Source of the DNA: Pseudomonas sp. MYb185
GTDB taxonomy: Bacteria > Pseudomonadota > Gammaproteobacteria > Pseudomonadales > Pseudomonadaceae
Length of the DNA stretch: 64,000 nucleotides
Reading direction: 5' to 3'
NCBI RefSeq assembly: GCF_002979975.1
Contig: NZ_PCQD01000003.1
Span: forward strand, 186,001-250,000
Part shown: one piece after another, positions 56,484 to 64,000 of the stretch
Layout: the number at the start of each line of letters is the position of its first letter
How positions within the stretch are numbered: the stretch's first letter is position 1
Made by a program: the position numbers and the translations under genes
Notes under the pieces: model-generated
Database searches by the model: none
Seen by the model: only the letters and a program-made list of their open reading frames with translations
What the model was told of the DNA's origin: nothing

Positions 56484-57820
56484 CCGTTGCGCTCCACTTC
56501 CCGCAGTGCCCAGGGCAGCTCGGCGACGCGGCACGGCTGGCCGCTGAGGTCGATCAGCTCGCCATTGGCCGGCACCAGCCCGCCGATACCCAGGCGCCGG
56601 GCGAAATCCAGGTGTGCCTGCTGATGGTAGGGTTCGCCGTGCACCGGCAACAGATAGCGCGGGCGTAGCCAGCCATACAGCTCGCGCAGGTCATCCTGCG
56701 GTGGGTGCCCGGAGGCATGGATCGGCGCCATGTCATCATCGATGATATGCACGCCCTGCCCCTTCAGCTGGCTCTTGATGCGCTCGAGTGGCAGTTCGTT
56801 GCCGGGAATCAGCCGCGAGGAGAACAGCACGGTATCACCGGCCTCCAGCGTCAGCTGCGGATGACTACCTGCGGCCAGGCGACCGAGGGCCGCCATCGGC
56901 TCGCCCTGGCTGCCGGTGCAGATCCACAGTTGCTGCTGGGGTGGCAGAAAGCCCAGTTCCCAGGGATCGATGAACCCCGGCCGCGCCTGCAGGTAGCCGT
57001 GGGCGCGGCCGACACCGTGCATGCTCCGCAGGCTGCGGCCGAGCAGCCCGGCGTAGCGGCCGGTATCGAAGGCGATCAGCGCCAGGCTGTGCAGTCGCGC
57101 CAGGTTGCTGGCGAAGCAGGTGACCACCACTCGCCCGGCCCGAGGGCGGATGGCGTCCGAGAGACCATCCTGCACCGCCGCCTCGGAGCGGCTGGCGCCA
57201 CCGCCCGGCGCGTTGGTCGAATCGCCGATCAGGACATCCACGCCTTCCCGGCCGATGGCCCGCAAGCGGCCCTCGGCGGTGACCTCGCCGACCAGCGGCT
57301 GGGCATCGAGCTTCCAGTCCCCGCTGTGGTAGAGCCGGCGCCCAGCCACCTGCAGCAGGATGCCATGGGACTCGGGAATCGAATGGGTGACGGGAATCCA
57401 CTCGGCCTGAAAGGCATCCAGGCCGATCGGCTGCAGCGGCCGGATCTCATGCAGCGCCGGCCAGTCCAGGTGCTGCGGCAGCTTGCTGCGGATCAGCTGC
57501 GCGGTGAAGGGGCTGGTGTATAGCGGACAACCGAGTTGGCGCCACAGGTGCGGGATGGCGCCGATGTGATCCTCGTGGCCATGGGTGATCAGCAACGCGC
57601 TGAGCTTGATGTCGTGCTTTTCCAGGGCCGTGAGGCTGGGCACCGAGACGCGGTTGTCACCGCTGGCTGTGGACTCCAGGGCCAGCCCGCAATCGATGCC
57701 GATCCATTGTCCTGCGGAGCCGTACAGGTAGAGATTGGCACCGAACATGCCGGCGCCGCCCAGGGCGACGAAGTAGGGTCCGGTGTGGCGGTGCAACTGG
57801 TCGAAGCGCGGTGCAGGCAT
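56480..57820 (-). CDS. RNase J-like metallo-beta-lactamase-fold hydrolase
   Basis: 446 residues. MBL core with the zinc motif THGHEDHIG (about 79-87), further ligands in HSIPESHGILL and HSGDWKLDAQP, and LIGDSTNAPGGGASRSEA, followed by a beta-CASP-like insert (VVVTCFASNLARLHSLA; CTGSQGEPMAALGRLAAG). HASGHPPQDDLRELYGWLRPRYLLPVHGEPYH is the RNase J/beta-CASP C-terminal motif. This suggests an RNA or nucleic-acid nuclease. The C-terminal RNase J domain is short. First of a three-gene coupled set. Confidence 0.87.
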   Translation of the reverse strand: MPAPRFDQLHRHTGPYFVALGGAGMFGANLYLYGSAGQWIGIDCGLALESTASGDNRVSVPSLTALEKHDIKLSALLITHGHEDHIGAIPHLWRQLGCPLYTSPFTAQLIRSKLPQHLDWPALHEIRPLQPIGLDAFQAEWIPVTHSIPESHGILLQVAGRRLYHSGDWKLDAQPLVGEVTAEGRLRAIGREGVDVLIGDSTNAPGGGASRSEAAVQDGLSDAIRPRAGRVVVTCFASNLARLHSLALIAFDTGRYAGLLGRSLRSMHGVGRAHGYLQARPGFIDPWELGFLPPQQQLWICTGSQGEPMAALGRLAAGSHPQLTLEAGDTVLFSSRLIPGNELPLERIKSQLKGQGVHIIDDDMAPIHASGHPPQDDLRELYGWLRPRYLLPVHGEPYHQQAHLDFARRLGIGGLVPANGELIDLSGQPCRVAELPWALREVERNG

Positions 57821-57865
57821 GATGGATTCCGATCGTGGGCCTGCAACACAGCTTAGCAGGCTGGC

Positions 57866-59095
57866 TCAGCCGAAGAACCAATAGCACACACCAATGGCGG
57901 TGAGCATGCCGGCCAGATCCGAAATCAGCGCGCAGCCCAGGCCGTGGCGGATACGGGTGATACCGACGGCGCCGAAGTACACCGCCAGCACGTAGAAGGT
58001 GGTCTCGGTGCTGCCCTGGAAGGTCGCTGCCAGCAGCGCCGGGAAGCTGTCGACGCCGAAGGTGTCCATGGTCTCGATCATCATCGCCCGCGCCCCGCTG
58101 CCGGACAGCGGCTTCATGAAGGCCGTTGGCAGCGCGTCGATGAAACGGGTATCCCAGCCCAGGCCGTCGATCATCCAGCGGATGCCTTCCAGCCCGGCAT
58201 CCAGCACCCCGCTGGCGCGCAGTACGCCGATGGCTACCAGCATGGCGATCAGGAACGGCAGCAGCGAGATGGTGAAGCTGAAGCCTTCCTTGGCCCCGGC
58301 GATAAAGGTGTCGTACACCGGCACCCTGCGCAGCGCGGCGACGCCGAGGAACAGGATGATGATACCGAACAGGGTCAGGTTGCCGACCAGGGAGGAGGTC
58401 GCCGCCAGCGCCTGGGCCGACATACCGGCCAGGCTGGTCAGCAGCAGGCCCATGCCGACGGCACCGGCCAGCAGGTAGGCCAGCACCACCGGGTCATGCA
58501 GGCGCAGGCGCTGCATGAACGCCACCGCCAGCAGCCCGACCAGGCTGGAGGCGGTGGTGGCCAGCAGGATCGGCAGGAACACCAGGGTGGGATCAGTGGC
58601 ACCCTGCTGCGCGCGGTACATGAACACGGTCACCGGCAGCAGGGTCAGCGACGAGCTGTTGAGCACCAGGAACAGGATCTGCGCGTTGGTCGCGGTGTCC
58701 TTTTGCGGGTTGAGTTCCTGCAGCGAGTGCATGGCCTTGATGCCGATCGGGGTGGCGGCGTTATCCAGGCCGAGGATATTGGCGGCGAAGTTCATGCTGA
58801 TATGCCCCAGCGCCGGGTGGCCGCTGGGCACGCCCGGCATCAGCCGACGGAACAGCGGGTCCAGCACCCGGGCCAGCAGGCGGATCAGCCCGGCTTTCTC
58901 GGCGATCGCCAGAAGGCCCAGCCACAGGGTCATGGTCCCGACCAGCACCAGCACGATCTCGACGCTGAGCCGCGCCATATCGAATAGCGCCGCCACCAGG
59001 CGGCTGAACACCTCGCCATCACCGAGCCCCAGCCACTGCCACAGGGCGGCGGTGAAGGCGGCGAGGAAGAAGCTCAGCCAGATTCCATTGAGCAT
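57866..59095 (-). CDS. SpmA/SpmB-like nucleoside-recognition (Gate) domain membrane protein
   Basis: 409 residues, about ten membrane helices. Two Gate-domain halves fused: an SpmA-like half (about 1-200, with ISMNFAANILGLDNAATPIGIKAMHSLQELNP) and an SpmB-like half (about 215-409, with LPFLIAMLVAIGVLRASG and ALPTAFMKPLSGSGARAMMIE, then FQGSTETTFYVLAVYFGAVGI). In Bacillus SpmA and SpmB act in spore maturation; in non-sporing bacteria the fused form has no known role. Its stop is 45 bp upstream of the hydrolase start on the same strand. Confidence 0.85.
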   Translation of the reverse strand: MLNGIWLSFFLAAFTAALWQWLGLGDGEVFSRLVAALFDMARLSVEIVLVLVGTMTLWLGLLAIAEKAGLIRLLARVLDPLFRRLMPGVPSGHPALGHISMNFAANILGLDNAATPIGIKAMHSLQELNPQKDTATNAQILFLVLNSSSLTLLPVTVFMYRAQQGATDPTLVFLPILLATTASSLVGLLAVAFMQRLRLHDPVVLAYLLAGAVGMGLLLTSLAGMSAQALAATSSLVGNLTLFGIIILFLGVAALRRVPVYDTFIAGAKEGFSFTISLLPFLIAMLVAIGVLRASGVLDAGLEGIRWMIDGLGWDTRFIDALPTAFMKPLSGSGARAMMIETMDTFGVDSFPALLAATFQGSTETTFYVLAVYFGAVGITRIRHGLGCALISDLAGMLTAIGVCYWFFG

Positions 59096-59113
59096 GTGTC
59101 GGACTATCCCTGG

Positions 59114-59974
59114 TTACGGTGGGGTGAAATGGACGGCCGGTTCAGCCAGATCGGTGAAACGGCTGATCTCGGCGAAGCTTTCCGGGACCAGTGCGGCAAG
59201 AATGGCGGCGGTCTGCGCATCCGGCAGGCCGTCATGCCGGGCCGGTCGAAAGCGCATCTGGAAGGCGGCGATGACGTTGCGCAGGGCATCGGTCTGCCCC
59301 GGTGCACTGGCCGTGCTGTAGCCAAACCGCTGCAGGGTGGCGTCGAACCAGGCCAGTGGCGGTGCCTGCCCAGCCAGCAGATGTTCATACTGGGTGACAC
59401 GGGCGGCGTCCGGCCAGATCGACACGCCCGCGGCGGCCAACTGCTGCCAGGGAAACAGCGGGCCGGGGTCGAGCTTGCGCTGGGGGGCGATATCGCTATG
59501 GCCGATGACCCGCTCCGGTGGCAGGTCATGGCGCTGCAGAATGTCCTGCAACAGCGGGATCAGCCGCTCGATCTGCTGCGGGTCCCAGGGATACCAGTGG
59601 CGACCCTGCGGTGTGTCCCGATAGCCGGGATGCACGATCTCGATACCGATGGAACTGGCGTTCAGCCAGGTGCGGCCCTGCCAGCTGCTGTCGCCGGCAT
59701 GCCAGGCGCGGCGGTCCTCGTCGACCAGCCGGTAGATCACCGGTGGGTTGCTGTCGATCAGGTAATGGCTGCTGACCTCACCCAGCGTCAGGGTGTTGAG
59801 TGCCCGTGCCGAGTTGGAGGAGGTGTAGTGCAGGATCACGTACTGCACGCGGCTGTCCTGGCCCCGCGCCGTGTGGCTGGTATCGATCTGCAGGCCACGG
59901 CTGCAGCCCGCCAGCACCAGGTAGATGAGCAGCAGTCCGAGATAGCCGAGCTGGTTTGGCAACCGGCGGTGCAT
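59114..59974 (-). CDS. N-acetylmuramoyl-L-alanine amidase lipoprotein (AmpDh/AmiD type)
   Basis: 286 residues from the ATG at 59974, one base inside the EEP stop codon. Lipobox LAGC (Cys24) places it in the outer membrane. Amidase_2 fold: VQYVILHYTSS (zinc His), WHAGDSSWQGR, IGIEIVHPG and VIGHSDIAPQRKLDPG (second His and Asp ligands). The C-terminal roughly 80 residues look like a peptidoglycan-binding domain (LQRFGY...VIAAFQMRFRP). It cleaves the lactyl-alanine amide in murein; P. aeruginosa AmpDh2 (PA5485) is the likely counterpart. Confidence 0.92.
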   Translation of the reverse strand: MHRRLPNQLGYLGLLLIYLVLAGCSRGLQIDTSHTARGQDSRVQYVILHYTSSNSARALNTLTLGEVSSHYLIDSNPPVIYRLVDEDRRAWHAGDSSWQGRTWLNASSIGIEIVHPGYRDTPQGRHWYPWDPQQIERLIPLLQDILQRHDLPPERVIGHSDIAPQRKLDPGPLFPWQQLAAAGVSIWPDAARVTQYEHLLAGQAPPLAWFDATLQRFGYSTASAPGQTDALRNVIAAFQMRFRPARHDGLPDAQTAAILAALVPESFAEISRFTDLAEPAVHFTPP

Positions 59975-60855
59975 TATTGCTTGGCGGCGGGTGGCAGGCT
60001 GCACATGCTTGCGGGCAGGCGAATATGCATGGATACGGGCAGATGGTCGGAGATCGGTTGCGGCAGCACGTCCACCTGCTCGATGCTCAGGCTGGGGCTG
60101 AGCAGGATGTGGTCCAGCACCCGTGCCGGTTTCCAGCTCGGGTAGGTACCGGGCAGGCTTGCGGTGTGCAGCTTGCTGCCGCTCAGTGGCGAGCGCTCCA
60201 GCAGGTCCTCGGCATGGGTGTTCATGTCCCCCATCAGCACCACGTGGGCGTGGTCGGCGATGCGTTCGCGAATATAGGCCAACTGGCTGGCGCGGGTACG
60301 GGTACTCAGCGCCAGGTGCATCATCACCACCAGCAGGCTGTCCGGCCCCTGGCCGAAGCTGGTCAGGATAGCGCCGCGGCCGGGCAGCATGCCGGGCAGC
60401 TTGTGGTCTTCCAGCAGTTGCGGCTGGAAGCGACTGAGAAAACCGTTGGAATGCTGGGCAAAGCGCCCCAGATTGCGGTTCAGCTGTTGATACCAGTAGG
60501 GAAACTGGCTTTCCCTGGCCAGGTGCTCGACCTGGTTGATGAAGCCGGAGCGCAGGCTGCCGCCGTCGACTTCCTGCAATGCCACCACGTCGAAATCGTT
60601 CAGCAGCTGGGCGATCTGGCCCAGGGTCTGCTGGCGCCGGGCGTGGGGCAGCAGATGCTGCCAGCCACGGGTCAGATAGTGATGATAACGCTGGGTGTTG
60701 ATGCCGACCTGGATATTGAAGCTGAGCAGGCGCAACACATCCGGCAGCGCCGGTGCGTCGTCACTGCAAGCCCAGTTCGGGTTGGTCTGCATGCAGGCGG
60801 GCGCCATAGAACCTTGTGTAGAGCGCCGCCATGGAATATTACCCGTCGCAATCAT
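59974..60855 (-). CDS. Endonuclease/exonuclease/phosphatase (EEP) family protein
   Basis: 293 residues. EEP fold: LRLLSFNIQVG at about 42-52, VVALQEVDGG (metal Glu), MMHLALS, VVLMGDMNTH (metal/catalytic Asp-Asn) and ISDHLPVSMHIRL at the C-terminus. Such enzymes act on DNA, RNA, inositol phosphates or lipids; the substrate here is unknown. The first roughly 35 residues are not conserved-looking and a later start is possible. It is encoded next to dsbA and cytochrome c4, as in P. aeruginosa PA5488. Confidence 0.85.
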   Translation of the reverse strand: MIATGNIPWRRSTQGSMAPACMQTNPNWACSDDAPALPDVLRLLSFNIQVGINTQRYHHYLTRGWQHLLPHARRQQTLGQIAQLLNDFDVVALQEVDGGSLRSGFINQVEHLARESQFPYWYQQLNRNLGRFAQHSNGFLSRFQPQLLEDHKLPGMLPGRGAILTSFGQGPDSLLVVMMHLALSTRTRASQLAYIRERIADHAHVVLMGDMNTHAEDLLERSPLSGSKLHTASLPGTYPSWKPARVLDHILLSPSLSIEQVDVLPQPISDHLPVSMHIRLPASMCSLPPAAKQ

Positions 60856-60869
60856 TACTGCATCCTCGG

Positions 60870-61496
60870 TCAGGGACGTTCCTGTTCCACCAGATAATCA
60901 GCGATTTTCAGCATTTCCTCGAAGCTACCGGCCATGCTGCCCTCGATCCGGTACTTGCCGTTGACGATCAGAGTCGGTACACCCGTGGCGCGGTAGGCCC
61001 GCGTCAGGCGCTTGGCCTGATTGATCTTCAACGTCACGCCAGCAGAGTCCCAGGTCTTGCGGAACTCATCCTCGTCAATTCCATACTGGCCGAGCAGCTT
61101 GGTCATGGCACTGACATCGGTCAGGCGCTGGCCCTGGTTGTGAATGGCCTGGAACACGGCGGCGTGGGTTTCGTCCAGTTTGTCCATGCTCTCCAGAGTG
61201 TAGAACAGCTGGCCGAGAGTATCCCAGGCACCACCGAAGAAGGCGGGAACCGGACGGAAGTAGGCATCATCAGCCAGGCCTTGCTTCCACTGGCCGATAA
61301 TCGGCTCGAAGGTGAAGCAATGACCGCAGCCATAGGAAAACAGTTCGGCTACTTCGATCTTGCCCGGCTCCTGGGTCGGTGCTGCCGACGGCAGTTCGAC
61401 ATAGTGGACACCAGCCTGATACTGGCTGGTCTGGGCCTGGACCAGTGACAGGCTGCCCAGCAGCCAGACCAACCCGATAGTCAACAACGTACGCAT
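60870..61496 (-). CDS. dsbA: Periplasmic thiol:disulfide oxidoreductase DsbA
   Basis: 208 residues from the ATG at 61496; signal peptide about 1-22. Thioredoxin fold with active site Cys57-Gly-His-Cys60 in ELFSYGCGHCFTFEP, and the cis-proline loop ATGVPTLIVNGKY. It introduces disulfides into periplasmic proteins. The CGHC dipeptide differs from the CPHC I recall for E. coli and P. aeruginosa DsbA. It follows cytochrome c4 and precedes the EEP gene. Confidence 0.95.
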   Translation of the reverse strand: MRTLLTIGLVWLLGSLSLVQAQTSQYQAGVHYVELPSAAPTQEPGKIEVAELFSYGCGHCFTFEPIIGQWKQGLADDAYFRPVPAFFGGAWDTLGQLFYTLESMDKLDETHAAVFQAIHNQGQRLTDVSAMTKLLGQYGIDEDEFRKTWDSAGVTLKINQAKRLTRAYRATGVPTLIVNGKYRIEGSMAGSFEEMLKIADYLVEQERP

Positions 61497-61600
61497 GTGT
61501 CTCTCCAGACAGGATTTCTGTGTCATTCAGGCCATCATGATGGCAAAAAGGTTCCCCGGCCGGCCATGTTTCGCTCGCCGCCTGGGTTTTCAACAGTCGC

Positions 61601-61630
61601 AAAAAAGGGTGACCGTAGCCACCCTTTTTT
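61601..61630. terminator. Bidirectional Rho-independent terminator between cytochrome c4 and dsbA
   Basis: An 11-bp stem (AAAAAAGGGTG / CACCCTTTTTT, 8-nt loop) with T-runs on both strands: 61625-61631 on plus, and the complement of 61601-61606 on minus. It ends the cytochrome c4 transcript 32 bp after its stop. Confidence 0.8.
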
Positions 61631-61661
61631 TATCACCAGCTGTTGCAGTTCCACTCCGGGA

Positions 61662-62270
61662 TCAACGCAGACCCTGGATGTAGTCGGCAACCGCCTGGAT
61701 ATCCTTGTTGCTCAGGCGCGAGGCAATGGTCTGCATGATCGTCGCATCACCATCGTTGGTGCGGTCGCCTTCGCGGAAGTCGGTCAGCTGCTTGACGGTA
61801 TAGGCAGCATGCTGGCCTGCCAGATGCGGATAGGCGGCTGGCGCGTTGCCCTGGCCGGTCGGGGAGTGGCATCCGGTGCAGGCCGGCAGGCCGGTAGCCA
61901 GGTCGCCGCCGCGGTAGATGGCTTCACCACGCTCGACCAGATCCGGGCTGGCAACGCCGCCGGCCAGGGTCTGCGAAGAGAAGTGGGCAGCGATATCGGC
62001 CAGGTCCTGCTCACTGAAGCTGTCGAGCATGCCGGTCATCTCGGGAACCGGGCGTGTGCCTTCCTTGATATCGGTCATCTGCTTGATCAGGTAGCGCTCC
62101 CCCTGGCCAGCCAGTTTGGGCCAGTTCGGCATCTGGCTGTTACCATCTGCACCATGACAGGCTGTGCACAGCGCCACCTTGCCCTGACCGGCAGCGGCAT
62201 CACCCTGCAGCGCATGGGCCGAACCGGCCACACCGAGGGATAACACCAGACTTACAAGTAATTTATTCAT
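61662..62270 (-). CDS. Cytochrome c4 (dihaem)
   Basis: 202 residues with signal peptide (about 1-20, AHA-L). Two haem c sites: CTACH (Cys35-His39) and CTGCH (Cys141-His145), each followed by a later axial Met (e.g. [22 protein letters not shown]). It carries electrons in the periplasm to terminal oxidases. Locus order with dsbA and engB is conserved in pseudomonads. Confidence 0.96.
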   Translation of the reverse strand: MNKLLVSLVLSLGVAGSAHALQGDAAAGQGKVALCTACHGADGNSQMPNWPKLAGQGERYLIKQMTDIKEGTRPVPEMTGMLDSFSEQDLADIAAHFSSQTLAGGVASPDLVERGEAIYRGGDLATGLPACTGCHSPTGQGNAPAAYPHLAGQHAAYTVKQLTDFREGDRTNDGDATIMQTIASRLSNKDIQAVADYIQGLR

Positions 62271-62534
62271 CGGCTAATCCAATTACGGCTAAAAAATAAC
62301 AGGGCTGGTCTGCGTCCGGTCTTGATGACCGCGTTATGGGCAGGCCGCCTCGCATGCTGTTGCCGACAGACCACTGGCACTCCGGCACAAATAAGCGCCC
62401 ATGCTAGCCGCCGACCGGAGGCAGTGCAATGGTCATACTGTCGCAGTGCACTGTCACGATATAAAACCGCGGCATTATATACTAAGCTAGCCGCTGACGG
62501 GAACAGACCCTACCCCACACAGACCGGATATTCC
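62271..62534. promoter_or_regulatory. Cytochrome c4 / engB divergent promoter region
   Basis: 264 bp between divergent genes. A TATACT hexamer at 62478-62483, 52 bp before the engB ATG, could be a -10 box for engB; no good -35 is seen. No further gene is visible. Confidence 0.3.
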
Positions 62535-63194
62535 ATGCCCTCAGCTACACCCCTCGCCATTCTCTGCCAGACCGCCAGCTTCATCAAAAGCGCCAGCCAG
62601 GTGGACCAGTGCCCCGCCGACCAAGGGCTGGAAGTGGCCTTCGCCGGTCGCTCCAACGCTGGCAAGTCCAGTGCGCTGAACACGCTCACCCATGCCCGCC
62701 TGGCGCGCACCTCGAAAACCCCGGGGCGTACCCAGCTGATCAACTTCTTCGCTCTGGATGAGCATCGTCGTCTGGTGGACCTGCCCGGCTACGGCTACGC
62801 CAAGGTGCCGCTGGAGCTGAAGGAACACTGGAAGCAGCATCTGGATGCCTATCTGACCAGCCGCCAGTCGCTGGCCGGGGTGGTGCTGGTGATGGATATC
62901 CGCCATCCGCTGTCGGCATTCGACCGCATGATGCTGGACTGGGCCAACGTCGCCGGTCTGCCGGCGCACATCCTGCTGAGCAAGACGGACAAGCTGTCCT
63001 TCGGCGCGGCCAAGGGCGTATTGCTCAAGGTGCAGAGCACGGTGCGCAAGGAGTTCGGCAACCGCGCCAGTGTACAGTTGTTCTCCTCGCCCAAGCGCCA
63101 GGGCATCGACGAGGCACATGCCGTGCTGGACAGCTGGCTGTTTCCCGCCGAGCTGGAGGAAGCTGCCGGGGATCATCCGCAAGCCACTGAATGA
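62535..63194 (+). CDS. engB: Ribosome biogenesis GTP-binding protein EngB (YihA/YsxC)
   Basis: 219 residues from the ATG at 62535; a long in-frame extension upstream is not family-like. G1 loop GRSNAGKSS (about 38-46), G2 TPGRTQ, G3 DLPGYGYA, G4 LSKTDKL and G5-region FSSPKRQG are all intact. It is an essential GTPase for 50S subunit assembly. polA usually lies beside it in Pseudomonas; here a membrane-fusion protein gene follows. Confidence 0.97.
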   Translation: MPSATPLAILCQTASFIKSASQVDQCPADQGLEVAFAGRSNAGKSSALNTLTHARLARTSKTPGRTQLINFFALDEHRRLVDLPGYGYAKVPLELKEHWKQHLDAYLTSRQSLAGVVLVMDIRHPLSAFDRMMLDWANVAGLPAHILLSKTDKLSFGAAKGVLLKVQSTVRKEFGNRASVQLFSSPKRQGIDEAHAVLDSWLFPAELEEAAGDHPQATE

Positions 63195-63308
63195 CGGGCT
63201 GAAGGGGGACAGGCAAGAGGCTCAAGCCCTTCCCCAGGGGTGCCGAACTCCACTGGCGATCTGGTAGCCTTTCTGCACTCCTTGTCCCCTGCTTTCAAAT
63301 GGTGGGTG

Positions 63309-64000
63309 TCATCCGCCGATTCCAGCCTGTGCTCCGGCCAGCGCCTGTGGTTGCGACTCTGCGCTTGATACGGTGCTGACGTTCACGCTGGGCCGTACGG
63401 ACATGCCGACACGCAGCCGCTGAGCATCCTGCTGCCCCTCCTGCAATTGAATGCGCACCGGCAGGCGCTGCACTATCTTGGTGAAGTTGCCCGTCGCATT
63501 GTGCGACGGTATGGCAGACAGGCTCACGCCGCTGGCCGGGCCGAGGCTTGCCACCTGGCCCTTGAGTGCTATGCCGGGCAGGGCGTCTACGGCGATGCTT
63601 ACCGGTTGCCCGACCTGTATGCGCGCCAGCTGGGTTTCCCGAAAGCTGGCTTCGATATAGATGGCGTCCAGTGGCACCAGCGTCAGCAGCGGATCACCCA
63701 CATGTACGTAGCCACCGACCCGCGCCCGGCGTTGGGTGACCACGCCGGACACCGGGGCAACGAGGTCGGCATGGGATAGATTGAGTTCTGCGGCGGATTT
63801 CTCCGCCTGGGCGGAGGCTAGCGCCGCCTGGGCTTCCTCCAGCGCAGCCTTGAGAATGGCGGTTTGCTGTTTCGCTGAGTTCAGCCCAGCGAGGTCGCGG
63901 GCCAATGCCGCCTGTGCTACGTCTGTTTGCGCTTCGGCCTGCTGCTGGGCCTGAACGGTGCCTGAACCATCCCGTGCCAGGTTGGTGAACCGCTGCAGAT
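63309..64000 (-). CDS. HlyD/EmrA-family membrane-fusion protein, C-terminal part (5' end outside window)
   Basis: The frame stays open to base 64000, so about 230 C-terminal residues are visible. A Gln/Ala-rich coiled coil (QAQQQAEAQTDVAQAALARDL through LASAQAEKSAAEL) is followed by the barrel-sandwich half-motif DLVAPVSGVVTQRRARVGGYVHVGDPL and beta-barrel ASFRETQLARIQVGQPVSIAVDALPG. GNFTKIVQRLPVRIQL is typical of EmrA-type adaptors, which link an MFS or ABC pump to an outer-membrane channel. The pump gene would lie outside the window or was lost. Ends 115 bp from convergent engB. Confidence 0.9.
   Translation of the reverse strand, partial: LQRFTNLARDGSGTVQAQQQAEAQTDVAQAALARDLAGLNSAKQQTAILKAALEEAQAALASAQAEKSAAELNLSHADLVAPVSGVVTQRRARVGGYVHVGDPLLTLVPLDAIYIEASFRETQLARIQVGQPVSIAVDALPGIALKGQVASLGPASGVSLSAIPSHNATGNFTKIVQRLPVRIQLQEGQQDAQRLRVGMSVRPSVNVSTVSSAESQPQALAGAQAGIGG

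Overview
The window is chromosomal DNA from a high-GC gammaproteobacterium of the Pseudomonas/Halopseudomonas type. Nearly every housekeeping protein reads as a close relative of a Pseudomonas protein (PpnN, Tag, HtrB1, TrkAH, RsmB, Fmt, Def, TsaC, HemF, AroE, TrpIBA, TctDE, AlgB-KinB, cytochrome c4, EngB). The gene order also follows remembered P. aeruginosa PAO1 blocks, though in a rearranged order. No rRNA, tRNA or CRISPR array was recognised.

Layout. 1-1800: 3' end of a type I restriction subunit (hsdR), then a scar of two decayed IS3-family fragments. 1868-4232: AraC-type regulator and exported M20 amidohydrolase. 4413-9856: PilU-like ATPase, then the plsC-gmhB-glyS-glyQ cluster. 9982-12892: ppnN, an FlgO-like lipoprotein and tag. 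12908-16299: TAXI-type TRAP transporter with a DUF1850 partner. 16349-18827: lipid A acyltransferase, PilZ protein, OprD porin. 18847-24586 (minus strand): def, fmt, rsmB, trkA, trkH. 24722-29309 (plus strand): LysM protein, dprA, tsaC, hemF, aroE. 29376-32695: DUF2845 protein, trpA, trpB and the divergent activator trpI. 32710-36777: SDR, SulP transporter, cytochrome c' and a b-type cytochrome. 36902-44494: a tricarboxylate uptake locus (AbrB-type membrane protein, tctA, tctB, tctC, porin opdH) divergent from the two-component pair tctD-tctE. 44531-48946: DUF1328 and triple-BON proteins, then algB-kinB. 49011-52788: DUF4136 lipoprotein and a polyamine/alanine locus (pauR-like, alr, pauB-like). 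52902-54168: Fic protein with a striking operator array. 54199-59095: aldo/keto reductase, MFS-like carrier, RNase J-like hydrolase and an SpmA/B-like membrane protein. 59114-63194: AmpD-like amidase lipoprotein, EEP phosphodiesterase, dsbA, cytochrome c4 and engB. 63309-64000: partial HlyD-family membrane-fusion protein.

How genes work together. Several groups are translationally coupled by 1-8 nt overlaps: gmhB/glyS/glyQ, fmt/rsmB/trkA, trpB/trpA, TRAP permease/DUF1850, AbrB-type/tctA, tctD/tctE, algB/kinB, and the hydrolase/carrier/reductase trio. The transport loci pair an outer-membrane porin with inner-membrane carriers. AANAANAA motifs of the Hfq/Crc type sit at the start of opdH, the TRAP binding protein and the aldo/keto reductase, which suggests catabolite control.

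The most unusual signals are: (1) a duplicated triad of TATRTCA boxes, with two dyads whose centres are 71 bp apart, directly upstream of fic; (2) genes that flank both sides of the replication origin in PAO1 brought together here without dnaA, dnaN, recF or gyrB; (3) an uncharacterised coupled trio of RNase J-like hydrolase, nucleotide-carrier-like protein and Tat-signal reductase.
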